A stretch of 62,428 nt of DNA from Prochlorococcus sp. HOT208_60m_813O14 (GTDB taxonomy: Bacteria; Cyanobacteriota; Cyanobacteriia; PCC-6307; Cyanobiaceae). The stretch is from the NCBI GenBank assembly GCA_002025945.1, contig MWOO01000144.1:1-62428 (forward strand), read 5' to 3'. Shown in pieces: positions 18,585-27,098 of the stretch. Position 1 is the stretch's first letter. Every line of letters begins with the position of its first letter. Under the pieces are notes generated by a model, which worked only from the letters and a program-made list of their open reading frames with translations, searched no databases and was not told the origin of the DNA. A program made the position numbers and the translations under genes.

Positions 18585-19142
18585 ATGAATTCAGACCTCA
18601 CGTCATTCGATAAAATCGAACAAAAAATTGGTGGATCAAGAAAAATTTCAAATTATATTATTGGAGGAATGTTGACTATAGGAGGTATTGGTTTTCTTTT
18701 GGCCTCTATATCTAGCTACACAGGAAGGGATTTATTACCTTTAGGAAATCCTTCAACTTTGTTGTTTATCCCGCAAGGAATAATAATGGGAGCATACGGA
18801 GTAATAGCTAATTTATTAAATGTTTACTTGTGGTATTTGGTTTACATAAACTTTGGTTCAGGTAGTAATTATTTTGATAAATCCTCAAAATCTGTAGAAA
18901 TAAAAAGAAAGGGATTATTTAAAGATATTGAAGTTAAATTAAATTTTGATGAAATTAAATCTGTTAAGTTGGATATAAGCGAGGGATTTAATCCCAGAAG
19001 AAGAATTGCTTTAGTATTAAAAGGTAGAAAAAAACCTCTCCCTTTAAGCGGAGCAGGTGAACTTAAACCACTACTTCAGGTTGAAGAAGAAGGAGCTCGT
19101 CTAGCTAAATTTTTAGATGTTAATTTGGAGGGTTTAAAATAA
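18585..19142 (+). CDS. ycf4: Photosystem I assembly protein Ycf4
   Basis: A 185-aa thylakoid protein with two membrane helices (about residues 25-45 and 66-88) and a soluble C-terminal half ending EEEGARLAKFLDVNLEGLK. It scaffolds photosystem I subunit assembly. The segment RKISNYIIGGMLTIGGIGFLLAS and FIPQGIIMGAYGVIANLLNVYLW are family hallmarks. Divergent from psbD. Confidence 0.96.
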   Translation: MNSDLTSFDKIEQKIGGSRKISNYIIGGMLTIGGIGFLLASISSYTGRDLLPLGNPSTLLFIPQGIIMGAYGVIANLLNVYLWYLVYINFGSGSNYFDKSSKSVEIKRKGLFKDIEVKLNFDEIKSVKLDISEGFNPRRRIALVLKGRKKPLPLSGAGELKPLLQVEEEGARLAKFLDVNLEGLK

Positions 19143-19183
19143 AAAAAAAATATTTTTTAAAAACATTATCTTTTATACAGGTT

Positions 19184-19795
19184 TTGTTTTTGGTTCAAGC
19201 TTGTAGTTATAAAAGTAAGATTGATTCGAACTATTACTGCCAAAAACTTAAATTTAGTTGTATTCAGAGTAATAAAATTGTTAATTTTAAAACTTCAAAA
19301 GGTGATTTTCAGGTAAAATTATTTGGTAAAGATAACCCAGTAACAGTATCAAATTTTCTGGAAAACATAGACAATAATATTTATGAAAATAAAAAATTTT
19401 ATAAAATAATAAATTATCCCCATATTAGGTTTATACACGGGGGCGTTAATCCAGAAAATAAACCTTATAAAGAAAGAAAACAAAACCTGAATAAGACAAG
19501 TCCAACAATACCTTTAGAAATAAAATTCAAAGAAGAAATAAAACCAAGATATAACTATCAAATAAAAAATCCTAGTGAAACAGTAAATTTAGTTAATACT
19601 TTTGAGAGTGGATCAATCGCTATGGTTAAAAGCGTTAATAATATGTCTTCATCGACTGAATTTTTTTTTGTAACGAATAAGATCCCAGAACTAGATGGAA
19701 GATATTCGATTTTTGGAAAGATTATTAAAGGATTAGACGTACTCGCAAAAATCAATAAAGAAGACTACATCAAGGCAGTCCAGATATCTAATTAA
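19184..19795 (+). CDS. Cyclophilin-type peptidyl-prolyl isomerase lipoprotein
   Basis: A cyclophilin-fold PPIase ([28 protein letters not shown], later [22 protein letters not shown] and [21 protein letters not shown]). The first permissible start is TTG 19184, but this leaves only five residues before the lipobox Cys (LVQAC). The frame is open back to 19124 and encodes a complete signal peptide ([21 protein letters not shown]). A GGAGGG site ends 6 nt before an ATA codon at 19139, which I suspect is the true initiation site. It would be a periplasm-facing lipoprotein. The last 4 nt overlap ilvN convergently. Confidence 0.85.
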   Translation: MFLVQACSYKSKIDSNYYCQKLKFSCIQSNKIVNFKTSKGDFQVKLFGKDNPVTVSNFLENIDNNIYENKKFYKIINYPHIRFIHGGVNPENKPYKERKQNLNKTSPTIPLEIKFKEEIKPRYNYQIKNPSETVNLVNTFESGSIAMVKSVNNMSSSTEFFFVTNKIPELDGRYSIFGKIIKGLDVLAKINKEDYIKAVQISN

Positions 19796-20316
19796 ATTTC
19801 TAGAGAATATTTATTTATTTTCAACATTTCTGTATTAACTCCTGAAGAGCGTTTAAGAGCTACCTTACCAGTCCTCGCTATTTCAAGGATGCCGTATGGC
19901 TCGAGTAATTTCTCTAGAGCAACTAACTTCCCAGGATCTCCAACTACCTCGAGAGTTAAGGCCATATCTGATACATCAACAACTTTTGCACGGAAAATCT
20001 GTACTATATCAAGGATATTACTCCTAGTATCTTCTTTCGATGAAACTTTTAGTAACATCAATTCCCTTTCAACAGCTGCGAGATTAGTAAAATCTACAAC
20101 TCCCAGAACATTAAATAATTTATTAAGTTGCTTAGTCATTTGTTGAAGAGTTTCATCATCACCCTCTACTACCATTGTTAACCTTGAAATCCCTTTAGAT
20201 TCTGCAGGTCCTACTGCAAGGCTATCTATGTTGAATCCCCTTCTAGCGAAGAGACCTGAGATTCTACTCAAGGCTCCAGATTCATCTTCTACAAGAACTG
20301 ATAATGTATGTTTCAT
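19792..20316 (-). CDS. ilvN: Acetolactate synthase small (regulatory) subunit
   Basis: A 174-aa regulatory subunit of acetohydroxyacid synthase for branched-chain amino acids. The N-terminal ACT domain opens [35 protein letters not shown], the valine-binding pattern, and is followed by a second ACT-like half. Length is typical. The large subunit gene is elsewhere. It lies 3 nt downstream of the hydrolase gene. Confidence 0.96.
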   Translation of the reverse strand: MKHTLSVLVEDESGALSRISGLFARRGFNIDSLAVGPAESKGISRLTMVVEGDDETLQQMTKQLNKLFNVLGVVDFTNLAAVERELMLLKVSSKEDTRSNILDIVQIFRAKVVDVSDMALTLEVVGDPGKLVALEKLLEPYGILEIARTGKVALKRSSGVNTEMLKINKYSLEI

Positions 20317-20319
20317 ATT

Positions 20320-21279
20320 TTAAAAGGTTTTTAAATCTCTAATCCATTCATAAGAAATTCTATTGAAAACTGAAGAGTCTTCATCATGGATACAATGCCC
20401 TGAATTGGATACTATTTTTAATTTTACCCATCTATGAAAATTTGCAATCTTTTTACCAACAAACAAAGGTATGAAATTATCTTTTTCGCCCCAAATCAAT
20501 AAAAAAGGAACTTTTTTTGAGGCGCTAAGTTTTCTCAAAAGGTGAGAAGCTTTAAATTTTTCATCTCTAGAAGACATTCCAATACACATTGCTCTTAATG
20601 ATCTAGCCGAAGTTCTCCTTAAAACTGGTTTTGTTACCAAATCTATTAGTTCGCGATCAATATTATCTTTTTTGAAATAGGCAGAATTTAGTCCTAGTTT
20701 AATAACCCCTAATTTAGTTATTAAAAATAAAATAATCTCTAAAGGGAAAAACAAAAAAAATATTGTTATGAATATATCTTGAAATTTCTTAAATAATGAT
20801 TTTTTTGTTATGGATGTTTTATTTACTTGAATTTGATCTGGCAAAGGCGATGCAATAACTGTTGCAATCTGATCCTCTAATGAAACAGCACATGTTAAAG
20901 CAACTAGTGATCCAAGGGAATTGCCAATAAGAATTACTTTCCCAGAATTCTTTGGTCTTATTACCTGTGCAATAAAGTCTTTCACTTGATCACACCAAAT
21001 CTCATTATTTAATTTTCCAATTTGTCTAATCCCAGGTTGATCGGAATCCCCAAATCCTATTAAATCCAAAGAATAAGAGGCAAAATTCTTTTTTGCAAAA
21101 TACTCTAAATTGTTTCTCCAATGTTTTCTACTTGCTCCAAATCCATGGAGAAAGATAATTGGGATCTCATTTTCTTCTCCTGTAACACTCCAACAAATTT
21201 TAAAACCATTCCAATTCCAGTAATTAGGAATGTTTATATTTTTTTTAAAATTATTATTCATATATTCAAAAATTTTCAA
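20320..21279 (-). CDS. Alpha/beta-hydrolase family protein
   Basis: A 319-aa alpha/beta hydrolase. Oxyanion region FLHGFGASRKHWR, nucleophile elbow GNSLGS (Ser near residue 120), acidic residue in WGEKDNFIPL and His in SNSGHCIHDE complete a plausible triad. A hydrophobic insertion (FQDIFITIFFLFFPLEIILFLITKLG) may anchor it to a membrane. It resembles cyanobacterial/plastid hydrolases of pigment or lipid metabolism, but the substrate is not predictable. ATG 21261 is an alternative start. Confidence 0.85.
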   Translation of the reverse strand: MKIFEYMNNNFKKNINIPNYWNWNGFKICWSVTGEENEIPIIFLHGFGASRKHWRNNLEYFAKKNFASYSLDLIGFGDSDQPGIRQIGKLNNEIWCDQVKDFIAQVIRPKNSGKVILIGNSLGSLVALTCAVSLEDQIATVIASPLPDQIQVNKTSITKKSLFKKFQDIFITIFFLFFPLEIILFLITKLGVIKLGLNSAYFKKDNIDRELIDLVTKPVLRRTSARSLRAMCIGMSSRDEKFKASHLLRKLSASKKVPFLLIWGEKDNFIPLFVGKKIANFHRWVKLKIVSNSGHCIHDEDSSVFNRISYEWIRDLKTF

Positions 21280-21354
21280 GATATTTGAATTATCTACATT
21301 TTTAACAAATAAATGTATTTTGAATGTAAATTATAGTAATCATTTAATTTTACT

Positions 21355-21453
21355 ATGGCTAAAGAAATTTTTAGTATTGCAGCAGTTTTTTGGATACTGA
21401 TACCAATAGGATTAGTTGGTGGTGCTTTGTTATTAAAGTTTCAGGGAGACTGA
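21355..21453 (+). CDS. petM: Cytochrome b6f subunit 7 (PetM)
   Basis: A 32-aa single-helix protein ([15 protein letters not shown]... ending KFQGD) from ATG 21355 to TGA 21453. The sequence is a clear match to PetM, a small peripheral helix of the cytochrome b6f complex in the thylakoid membrane. Confidence 0.93.
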
Positions 21454-21510
21454 TTCTCACGGATACATCACAATTTGAGTTATTGTCTTAAAGTTAAGTA
21501 AATCTTAAGT

Positions 21511-22473
21511 ATGAAGATTCTTTTAGTAGGAGCAACAGGGACACTTGGTAGACAAATAGCAAAGCAAGCTATAGAAGAAGGACATGAAGTAAGATGCTTT
21601 GTAAGAAATCCAAGAAAATCTTCCTTTCTACAAGAATGGGGTTGTGAGCTAACAAAAGGTAATTTATTAAATTCTTCTGATATCGAATATGCATTGCAAG
21701 ATATTGAAGTAGTTATTGATGCAGCTACTAGTAGGCCAGATGATCCTAGAAGTATTTATGAAATTGATTGGGATGGAAAACTTAACTTATTTAATGCTTG
21801 CGAATCTTTAAACGTTAAAAGGGTAATATTCCTTTCTATCCTCCTAACAGAAAAGTTTAGAAATGTTCCTTTAATGGATATTAAATTTTGCACTGAAAAA
21901 CTTCTTGAAAAATCTGATTTAGAATATACAATCTTCAAATGTGCCGCTTTTATGCAAGGAGTTATTGGTCAATTCGCAATCCCAATTTTGGATAGTCAAG
22001 CAGTGTGGATGAGTGGGACTCCAACTAAAATCGCTTATATGAATACTCAAGATATGGCGAAAGTTGTTGTAGCAGCAGTGAATAATCCAAAAACTCATAG
22101 AACATCATTGCCATTGGTTGGTCCCAAAGCATGGGATTCAAATGAAGTTATATCTTTATGTGAAAAATTTAGTGAAAAAAAGGCGAAAATTTTTAGAGTT
22201 TCCCCCTTCCTTATAAGTGTCACTCAAAAAGTAGTTTCCTTTTTCCAAGATTCTCTTAATGTTGCTGAGCGATTGGCTTTTGCTGAAGTAACTAGTAGTG
22301 GTGAATCATTAGATGCTGACATGAGCAAAACTTACGAAATATTAGAACTTAAAAAAGAGGATATGACCTCACTAGAGAGTTATATAAAAGAGTACTATCA
22401 ACAAATACTTAAAAGATTGAGGGAAATGGAAGCAGATCTTAATATTGAAGAAAAAAAGAGATTACCTTTTTAA
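21511..22473 (+). CDS. ycf39: Ycf39, NAD(P)-binding photosystem II assembly factor
   Basis: A 320-aa atypical short-chain dehydrogenase. The Rossmann motif GATGTLGRQ is at residues 7-15, with VRCFVRNPRKSSFLQEWGCELTKGNL following. The family (Ycf39/HCF244) pairs with high-light-inducible proteins to deliver chlorophyll to nascent D1 during photosystem II assembly. The hli genes 30 kb downstream would be its partners, by family knowledge. Length is usual. Confidence 0.95.
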   Translation: MKILLVGATGTLGRQIAKQAIEEGHEVRCFVRNPRKSSFLQEWGCELTKGNLLNSSDIEYALQDIEVVIDAATSRPDDPRSIYEIDWDGKLNLFNACESLNVKRVIFLSILLTEKFRNVPLMDIKFCTEKLLEKSDLEYTIFKCAAFMQGVIGQFAIPILDSQAVWMSGTPTKIAYMNTQDMAKVVVAAVNNPKTHRTSLPLVGPKAWDSNEVISLCEKFSEKKAKIFRVSPFLISVTQKVVSFFQDSLNVAERLAFAEVTSSGESLDADMSKTYEILELKKEDMTSLESYIKEYYQQILKRLREMEADLNIEEKKRLPF

Positions 22474-22528
22474 TATTGCAATTTTAGAATTAGATAGTAT
22501 ATTTGTACTATAAAAATATTATTGACCT

Positions 22529-22741
22529 ATGTCTGTTTCTAAGTCTAAAAACCTTGAACGAAAACTAGATAATTTTGCAAAAGAAGCAAAAAATGAATTG
22601 AATAATGTTTGCGGATCTTCATTATGGGAAAGCCTTGGGTTTGTTTTTTTTGATCAATTAGAAGATTCTGAAAAAATTGCGAAAGCAAATTTTTACTATG
22701 GACAACTTCAAATAATTAATGAAATTAAATTTTCAATTTGA
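22529..22741 (+). CDS. Conserved 70-aa protein, unknown
   Basis: A small protein with an amphipathic N-terminal helix (NLERKLDNFAKEAKNELNNV) and a C-terminal helix, no signal peptide. It sits between ycf39 and an IF-1-like gene on the same strand. No family recognised. Confidence 0.55.
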   Translation: MSVSKSKNLERKLDNFAKEAKNELNNVCGSSLWESLGFVFFDQLEDSEKIAKANFYYGQLQIINEIKFSI

Positions 22742-22833
22742 ATTGAATTGCATATTTTTACGTATGTAATTTTTTTTAAATCAATTTTGGCCAATCTTTT
22801 TCTGATACTATGTACTTAGTAAAACATTAATTA

Positions 22834-23103
22834 ATGATTGAAACTTCAGGTGTAATAGAAAAAGAGCAGGGGAATGGATTTTATTTGGTTACATTAGAAC
22901 AACCTGAAGGACATCAATGTTTATGTAGAGCTGCAGGTAAATTGACTAAATTTAGAATTAAATTATTAGCTGGAGACAAAGTGTTAGTTGAGATAAGTCC
23001 TTATGATCTTTCTAGAGGGAGGATAACTTATAGAGAAAGAAATGCAGGGGGTGGCCCCAGGCCGACAACTAACAAGAATAATCCTAAGAGGAATAATAAA
23101 TAA
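22834..23103 (+). CDS. infA: Translation initiation factor IF-1-like protein
   Basis: An 89-aa OB-fold protein. The C-terminal half RIKLLAGDKVLVEISPYDLSRGRITYRERN is the IF-1 signature, whereas the first half (GNGFYLVTLEQPEGHQCLCRAAGKLTKF) is divergent from ribosomal-operon IF-1. It also carries a basic, Asn/Pro-rich C-terminal tail. It may be a second IF-1 paralogue or an RNA chaperone rather than the housekeeping factor; the ribosomal protein operon is not in this window. Confidence 0.82.
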   Translation: MIETSGVIEKEQGNGFYLVTLEQPEGHQCLCRAAGKLTKFRIKLLAGDKVLVEISPYDLSRGRITYRERNAGGGPRPTTNKNNPKRNNK

Positions 23104-23112
23104 AAAGTTACT

Positions 23113-24489
23113 TTAGATAATATTTTTTATCGCTTCTTTAAACTCACTTCTTTGTTTAACACCTTGCCATTGTTTTTTTAATAATTTTTCTTTAAAAAGT
23201 TGAACTGTTGGTGTGCCATTAATACCAGCTTGTTTTGCAATATCTTGATCTTTATCAATATCTATTTCAACGCCAAGAACTGCACCATCAAGTTCTTTAA
23301 TTACCCTTTTTAACTGAGGTTTTAAAACATGACATGGGCCGCAACTTGGAGAACTAAAAATTACTAAGATAGGTTTTTTACTCTCGTGATAAAGTTTCCT
23401 TAATGCATAACTCCCTTTTTGCCATTCAGAATTTGAATCGAAAGTATCTTCATTAACTTCTTCTTCATTAAAATCTGATGAATTAAGTTTTTTTTCTGGT
23501 TCTGGTGTTTCTCTGACTATAGTTTTTGCTAAATTTTTCTCGGCTAGCCACCTTTCGGTAGCTAATGCTGCCATGCACCCAGTTCCTGCAGCGGTAACTC
23601 CTTGTCTCCACTCAGAATCGACAACGTCGCCTGCTGCGAAGATGCCTTCAATAGATGTTTCTGGCCTTCCTGATTTGCAAGCAATATATCCTTTATTATC
23701 TAAATCAATTTTGTTGCCTAAGAACTTCGTATTTGGAGTGTGCCCTATCGCGTAAAAAAGACCTTTTATATTGATTTCCCCTTTACCTTCTAGAGAGTGA
23801 ATAGTTTCTATTTTCTCAAGCCATTCAGAGCCATCCGCTTTATTAACTTTTGTGTTCCAATGAATTTCTATCTTTGGATTAGCTTTTACTCTATCTACCA
23901 TTGCTGCGCTAGCCCTTAATTTTTCTGATCTAACAATCAAATGCACTTTGCTTCCATACTTTGTGAGATATGCTGCTTCTTCACATGCAGAGTCGCCTCC
24001 TCCAATAACAGCTAATTCTTCACCTCTAAATTGTGGGGTCGCTCCATCACATATTGCACAAGCACTTATTCCTTTACTCCAGAATTTATCTTCATTTATC
24101 ACGCCTAATCTATTTGCACTTGCTCCAGTTGCAATAATAATTGAGTTAGATTTTATAGTTCCTTCTAAAGTTTTTAATTCAAAGGGATGTGAATCAGTAT
24201 TTATTGAGACAACATCACTTTCGTATAAATTTGTGCCCCATCTTTCGGCTTGAGCTTTCATTAGATCCATTAATTCAGGACCAAGTACACCATCTGGAAA
24301 ACCTGGATAATTTTCAACAAATGTTGTAGTCATTAATTGGCCACCAGGAATTCCACCAGAATTAAATCCTGTAACGAGCAATGGTTGAAGATTGGCTCGT
24401 GCGGCATATATTGCAGCGGTGTAACCTGCAGGCCCAGAACCTATAATTACAACATTTTCTACGTTTGAAATCTTCTCTTTATTTTCCAT
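23113..24489 (-). CDS. trxB: NADPH-thioredoxin reductase C (TrxB-Trx fusion)
   Basis: A 458-aa bifunctional enzyme. Residues 1-310 form the FAD/NADPH reductase (GSGPAGYTAAIYAARA near 17, redox pair Cys144-Cys147 in CAIC, NADPH site GGGDSACEEA). A linker rich in Glu/Asn follows. The C-terminal thioredoxin domain has Cys383-Gly-Pro-Cys386 and the cis-Pro loop NGTPTVQLF. This is the NTRC arrangement of cyanobacteria and chloroplasts, passing NADPH electrons to 2-Cys peroxiredoxins and Calvin-cycle targets. It converges with the IF-1-like gene. Confidence 0.95.
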   Translation of the reverse strand: MENKEKISNVENVVIIGSGPAGYTAAIYAARANLQPLLVTGFNSGGIPGGQLMTTTFVENYPGFPDGVLGPELMDLMKAQAERWGTNLYESDVVSINTDSHPFELKTLEGTIKSNSIIIATGASANRLGVINEDKFWSKGISACAICDGATPQFRGEELAVIGGGDSACEEAAYLTKYGSKVHLIVRSEKLRASAAMVDRVKANPKIEIHWNTKVNKADGSEWLEKIETIHSLEGKGEINIKGLFYAIGHTPNTKFLGNKIDLDNKGYIACKSGRPETSIEGIFAAGDVVDSEWRQGVTAAGTGCMAALATERWLAEKNLAKTIVRETPEPEKKLNSSDFNEEEVNEDTFDSNSEWQKGSYALRKLYHESKKPILVIFSSPSCGPCHVLKPQLKRVIKELDGAVLGVEIDIDKDQDIAKQAGINGTPTVQLFKEKLLKKQWQGVKQRSEFKEAIKNII

Positions 24490-24568
24490 TTATTTGCTAA
24501 TTTCACTATTAATAATAATAAACAAACCCAAATAATGTAGAGCGGATTTCACTCGATAGATTTATTAC

Positions 24569-24793
24569 TCAGTCGTTGACTTTTTGGTCTAATAACTTTT
24601 TTAATTCCTTTGGGAAGTTTAAAACAGAATCTTTTAAATTTTCGTTCTTTTCTCCAATATGTAATATCCACTCTCTAAATTCTTCTGCGATTGCATAACT
24701 GTCTTCATACCTCTCTAAAGTATCCATTGCAGAAATTCTATTGGTTGCCCAACAGGTCGCTATGTCGATCCTTTTTCTAATGAAATTGTCCAT
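24569..24793 (-). CDS. Conserved helical protein, unknown
   Basis: A 74-aa protein. I chose ATG 24793 (MDNFIRKRIDIATCW) because upstream codons are less coding-like, though ATG 24826 is possible. Predicted to be mostly alpha-helical and charged, without membrane segments. No family recognised. Confidence 0.55.
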   Translation of the reverse strand: MDNFIRKRIDIATCWATNRISAMDTLERYEDSYAIAEEFREWILHIGEKNENLKDSVLNFPKELKKLLDQKVND

Positions 24794-24947
24794 TGAAAGA
24801 TTTAAGTTGTATATAGATAAACACATTAGAGAACCTATGTATTGTCTAATAAGTTACAACTTTGTACTTCCAAACAATAATTTAATCTTTAATTTATATT
24901 TGGGCCAGTTTTTTGGTGAATTATAAAGAAAATATAAAGAAATAGAG

Positions 24948-25526
24948 TTAGACTGCCTCGCTGTGATTTGCAAGTAGCCTTTCAACTTCCTCAAAACCCT
25001 CTTTAGCTGAATTTATTGCAAGTTCCTCGCTAACTTTTTCTTCTGATATTAATTTTGCGGATATTTTCTTTAAAAGAGTTTCTTTCTTTTCTCTTAGTGA
25101 ACTAACAATTTCTTCTTCAATGATAGATTTTATTGCTTTAGAAATTATTTTTTTATCATTTGCTTCCTCGAATGTGCCTTGAACTAATTCTTGAATAAAT
25201 AATCGATGAACCTCACTACTCCTTAGAAAGCTTTCTGTGGCATTAATAATTCCTTCAACAAGAGCTTCATCAGGTTCAGAATCATTTTCTGCCAGCTTAA
25301 ATTCCCAATCTAGATGTCTTCTTTGCCATCCTGCTGAGTGGAGACTGGGCATGACTGTCTGTGAATAAGTATCAACTGACATTTCATAAATTCTCTCTGC
25401 TAATTTCTCGCACCAGTCTTTACCATGCTTTTCTAGATTTTTCTGCATAGCCTGCCTTGGAACAGCATGTCCACCATGATGACTGTGACAAACTCCATCA
25501 GGACATTCGATTGCTTTTATACTCAT
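24948..25526 (-). CDS. Conserved cyanobacterial protein with His/Cys-rich N-terminus
   Basis: A 192-aa soluble protein. The first 25 residues contain CPDGVCHSHHGGHAVPRQ, a Cys/His cluster able to bind metal, followed by a conserved WCEKLAERIYEMSVDTYSQTVMPSLHSAGWQRRHLDWEF core. The last 100 residues are helical and acidic. No family name is recognised. Zinc or iron binding is an inference from the cluster. Confidence 0.65.
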   Translation of the reverse strand: MSIKAIECPDGVCHSHHGGHAVPRQAMQKNLEKHGKDWCEKLAERIYEMSVDTYSQTVMPSLHSAGWQRRHLDWEFKLAENDSEPDEALVEGIINATESFLRSSEVHRLFIQELVQGTFEEANDKKIISKAIKSIIEEEIVSSLREKKETLLKKISAKLISEEKVSEELAINSAKEGFEEVERLLANHSEAV

Positions 25527-25653
25527 TTGATTATTTAGTACCTATATATTCTAGATAGCTATTTTTTTTAGAAAAGAAAATATATTTTTAACAAAAATCC
25601 AAGACTTTTGACTTTCTTCAATTTATATTTAGTATGTTAAAAAAATAAATAAA

Positions 25654-26784
25654 TTGACAAAGATACTTATTCCTTCCGAAACAAGCTCTGGTGAAAGGAG
25701 AGTTTCAGCTACACCAGAAGCGGTAAAGAAATTAAAAAGCCTTGGATGTGATGTTTATATTGAAAGTTCAGCAGGAAAATTATCAGGATTTAGTGACTTA
25801 TCATATGAAGAATCGGGCGGAACAATAATAAACAACTTAGATCAAAAGATTTGGGGTGAAGCTGACTTAATATTTTGTGTTCAAACTCCATCAGAGGATA
25901 ATTTAACTAAGTTAAAGAAAGGCGCTGTTCTTCTGGGTCTTCTTAACCCATATGGGAATAAGGAGCTTCTTAGGATTATAAATAGTAATAAGATTTCAGC
26001 TTTATCACTAGAGTTGCTTCCGAGGATTAGTAGAGCTCAATCTTCAGATGTTCTTTCTTCTCAGGCCAATATTGCTGGATATAAAGCAGTTCTTTTGGCT
26101 GCAAGTGAGTTAGATAGATATTTTCCAATGCTTATGACTGCAGCTGGGACAGTCCAACCTGCAAAAGTAGTAGTTCTTGGAGGAGGCGTTGCGGGATTAC
26201 AGGCAGTTGCGACGGCGAAAAGACTTGGAGCAATAGTATTTGTATCTGATATTAGGCCTGCTGTTAAAGAACAAGTAGAGTCCCTCGGAGCAAGATTTAT
26301 AGAACTTCCTGAAGTTGAGGAAAAGCCAGGAGAGGCAGGAGGTTATGCAAAAGCTGTAACACCCGAATTCCTCTCAAAACAGAAGGCAACTTTAACTAAA
26401 TATTTATCTGAAGCTGATGTTGCTATTTGTACTGCGCAAGTTCTAGGTAAAAAAGCCCCTGTTTTAATAGACTCACCTATGATTGAAAAAATGAGGTCTG
26501 GAGCAGTAGTTATTGATTTAGCAGTTTCTCAGGGAGGGAACTGCGAAGGAACAAAATCAAATGAAACTATTATCAAAAATGGGGTAAAACTTATAGGAGC
26601 GGGAGAATTACCCTCCTCAGTTCCTTATGATGCAAGTTCACTTTATGCTAAGAACTTAACATCTTTGATTACACCATTTATAGAAGATGGTGTAATTAAA
26701 TTAGATAAAGAGGATGAACTCATTTCTGGATGTTTATTAAGCGATGAAGGAGTTGTTCTTCAAAATAAAGTTTTTGAAAATTGA
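25654..26784 (+). CDS. pntA: NAD(P) transhydrogenase alpha subunit, soluble part (PntAA)
   Basis: A 376-aa NAD(H)-binding domain dI of proton-translocating transhydrogenase, starting at TTG 25654. Alanine-dehydrogenase-like features are seen: ETSSGERRVSATP, LLPRISRAQSSDVLSSQANIAGYKAV, the GGGVAGLQAVATAKRLGA nucleotide fold and QVLGKKAPVLI. Together with the next two genes it forms the split three-gene pntAA-pntAB-pntB operon that couples hydride transfer from NADH to NADP+ with proton movement. Confidence 0.95.
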   Translation: MTKILIPSETSSGERRVSATPEAVKKLKSLGCDVYIESSAGKLSGFSDLSYEESGGTIINNLDQKIWGEADLIFCVQTPSEDNLTKLKKGAVLLGLLNPYGNKELLRIINSNKISALSLELLPRISRAQSSDVLSSQANIAGYKAVLLAASELDRYFPMLMTAAGTVQPAKVVVLGGGVAGLQAVATAKRLGAIVFVSDIRPAVKEQVESLGARFIELPEVEEKPGEAGGYAKAVTPEFLSKQKATLTKYLSEADVAICTAQVLGKKAPVLIDSPMIEKMRSGAVVIDLAVSQGGNCEGTKSNETIIKNGVKLIGAGELPSSVPYDASSLYAKNLTSLITPFIEDGVIKLDKEDELISGCLLSDEGVVLQNKVFEN

Positions 26785-26796
26785 GGTTTTAAAATT

Positions 26797-27090
26797 ATGT
26801 CTTTTATAAGTCTGCTTTGGGTTCTTTTACTTGGTAGTTTATTAGGCCTCGAGTTAATTGGAAAAGTTCCTCCTACTCTTCATACACCTTTAATGAGTGG
26901 AGCAAATGCAATTTCAGGAATAACAATGCTTGCAGCCTTGACTTTAATTGTAAAAGCAGAAGGTAACGTACCACTTTTAATCATTGGTTCAGTTTCACTT
27001 GGATTTGCTCTTTTCAACGTTGTAGGAGGTTTCTTTGTAACTGATCGAATGCTCGCGATGTTTAGTCGTAAACCATCAAATAAGAAGTAA
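26797..27090 (+). CDS. pntA: NAD(P) transhydrogenase alpha subunit, membrane part (PntAB)
   Basis: A 97-aa membrane protein with three or four helices (SLLWVLLLGSLLGLELIG, the LMSGANAISGITMLAAL helix, GFALFNVVGGFFV). It corresponds to the membrane tail of PntA encoded separately, as in cyanobacteria. It lies 12 nt after the soluble part and 8 nt before pntB. Confidence 0.93.
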   Translation: MSFISLLWVLLLGSLLGLELIGKVPPTLHTPLMSGANAISGITMLAALTLIVKAEGNVPLLIIGSVSLGFALFNVVGGFFVTDRMLAMFSRKPSNKK

Positions 27091-27098
27091 TTTTTAAC

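Noticed and set aside
23948-24253. 101-aa plus-strand ORF opposite trxB
   Set aside because: Shadow of the NTRC gene, which has strong motifs on the other strand.
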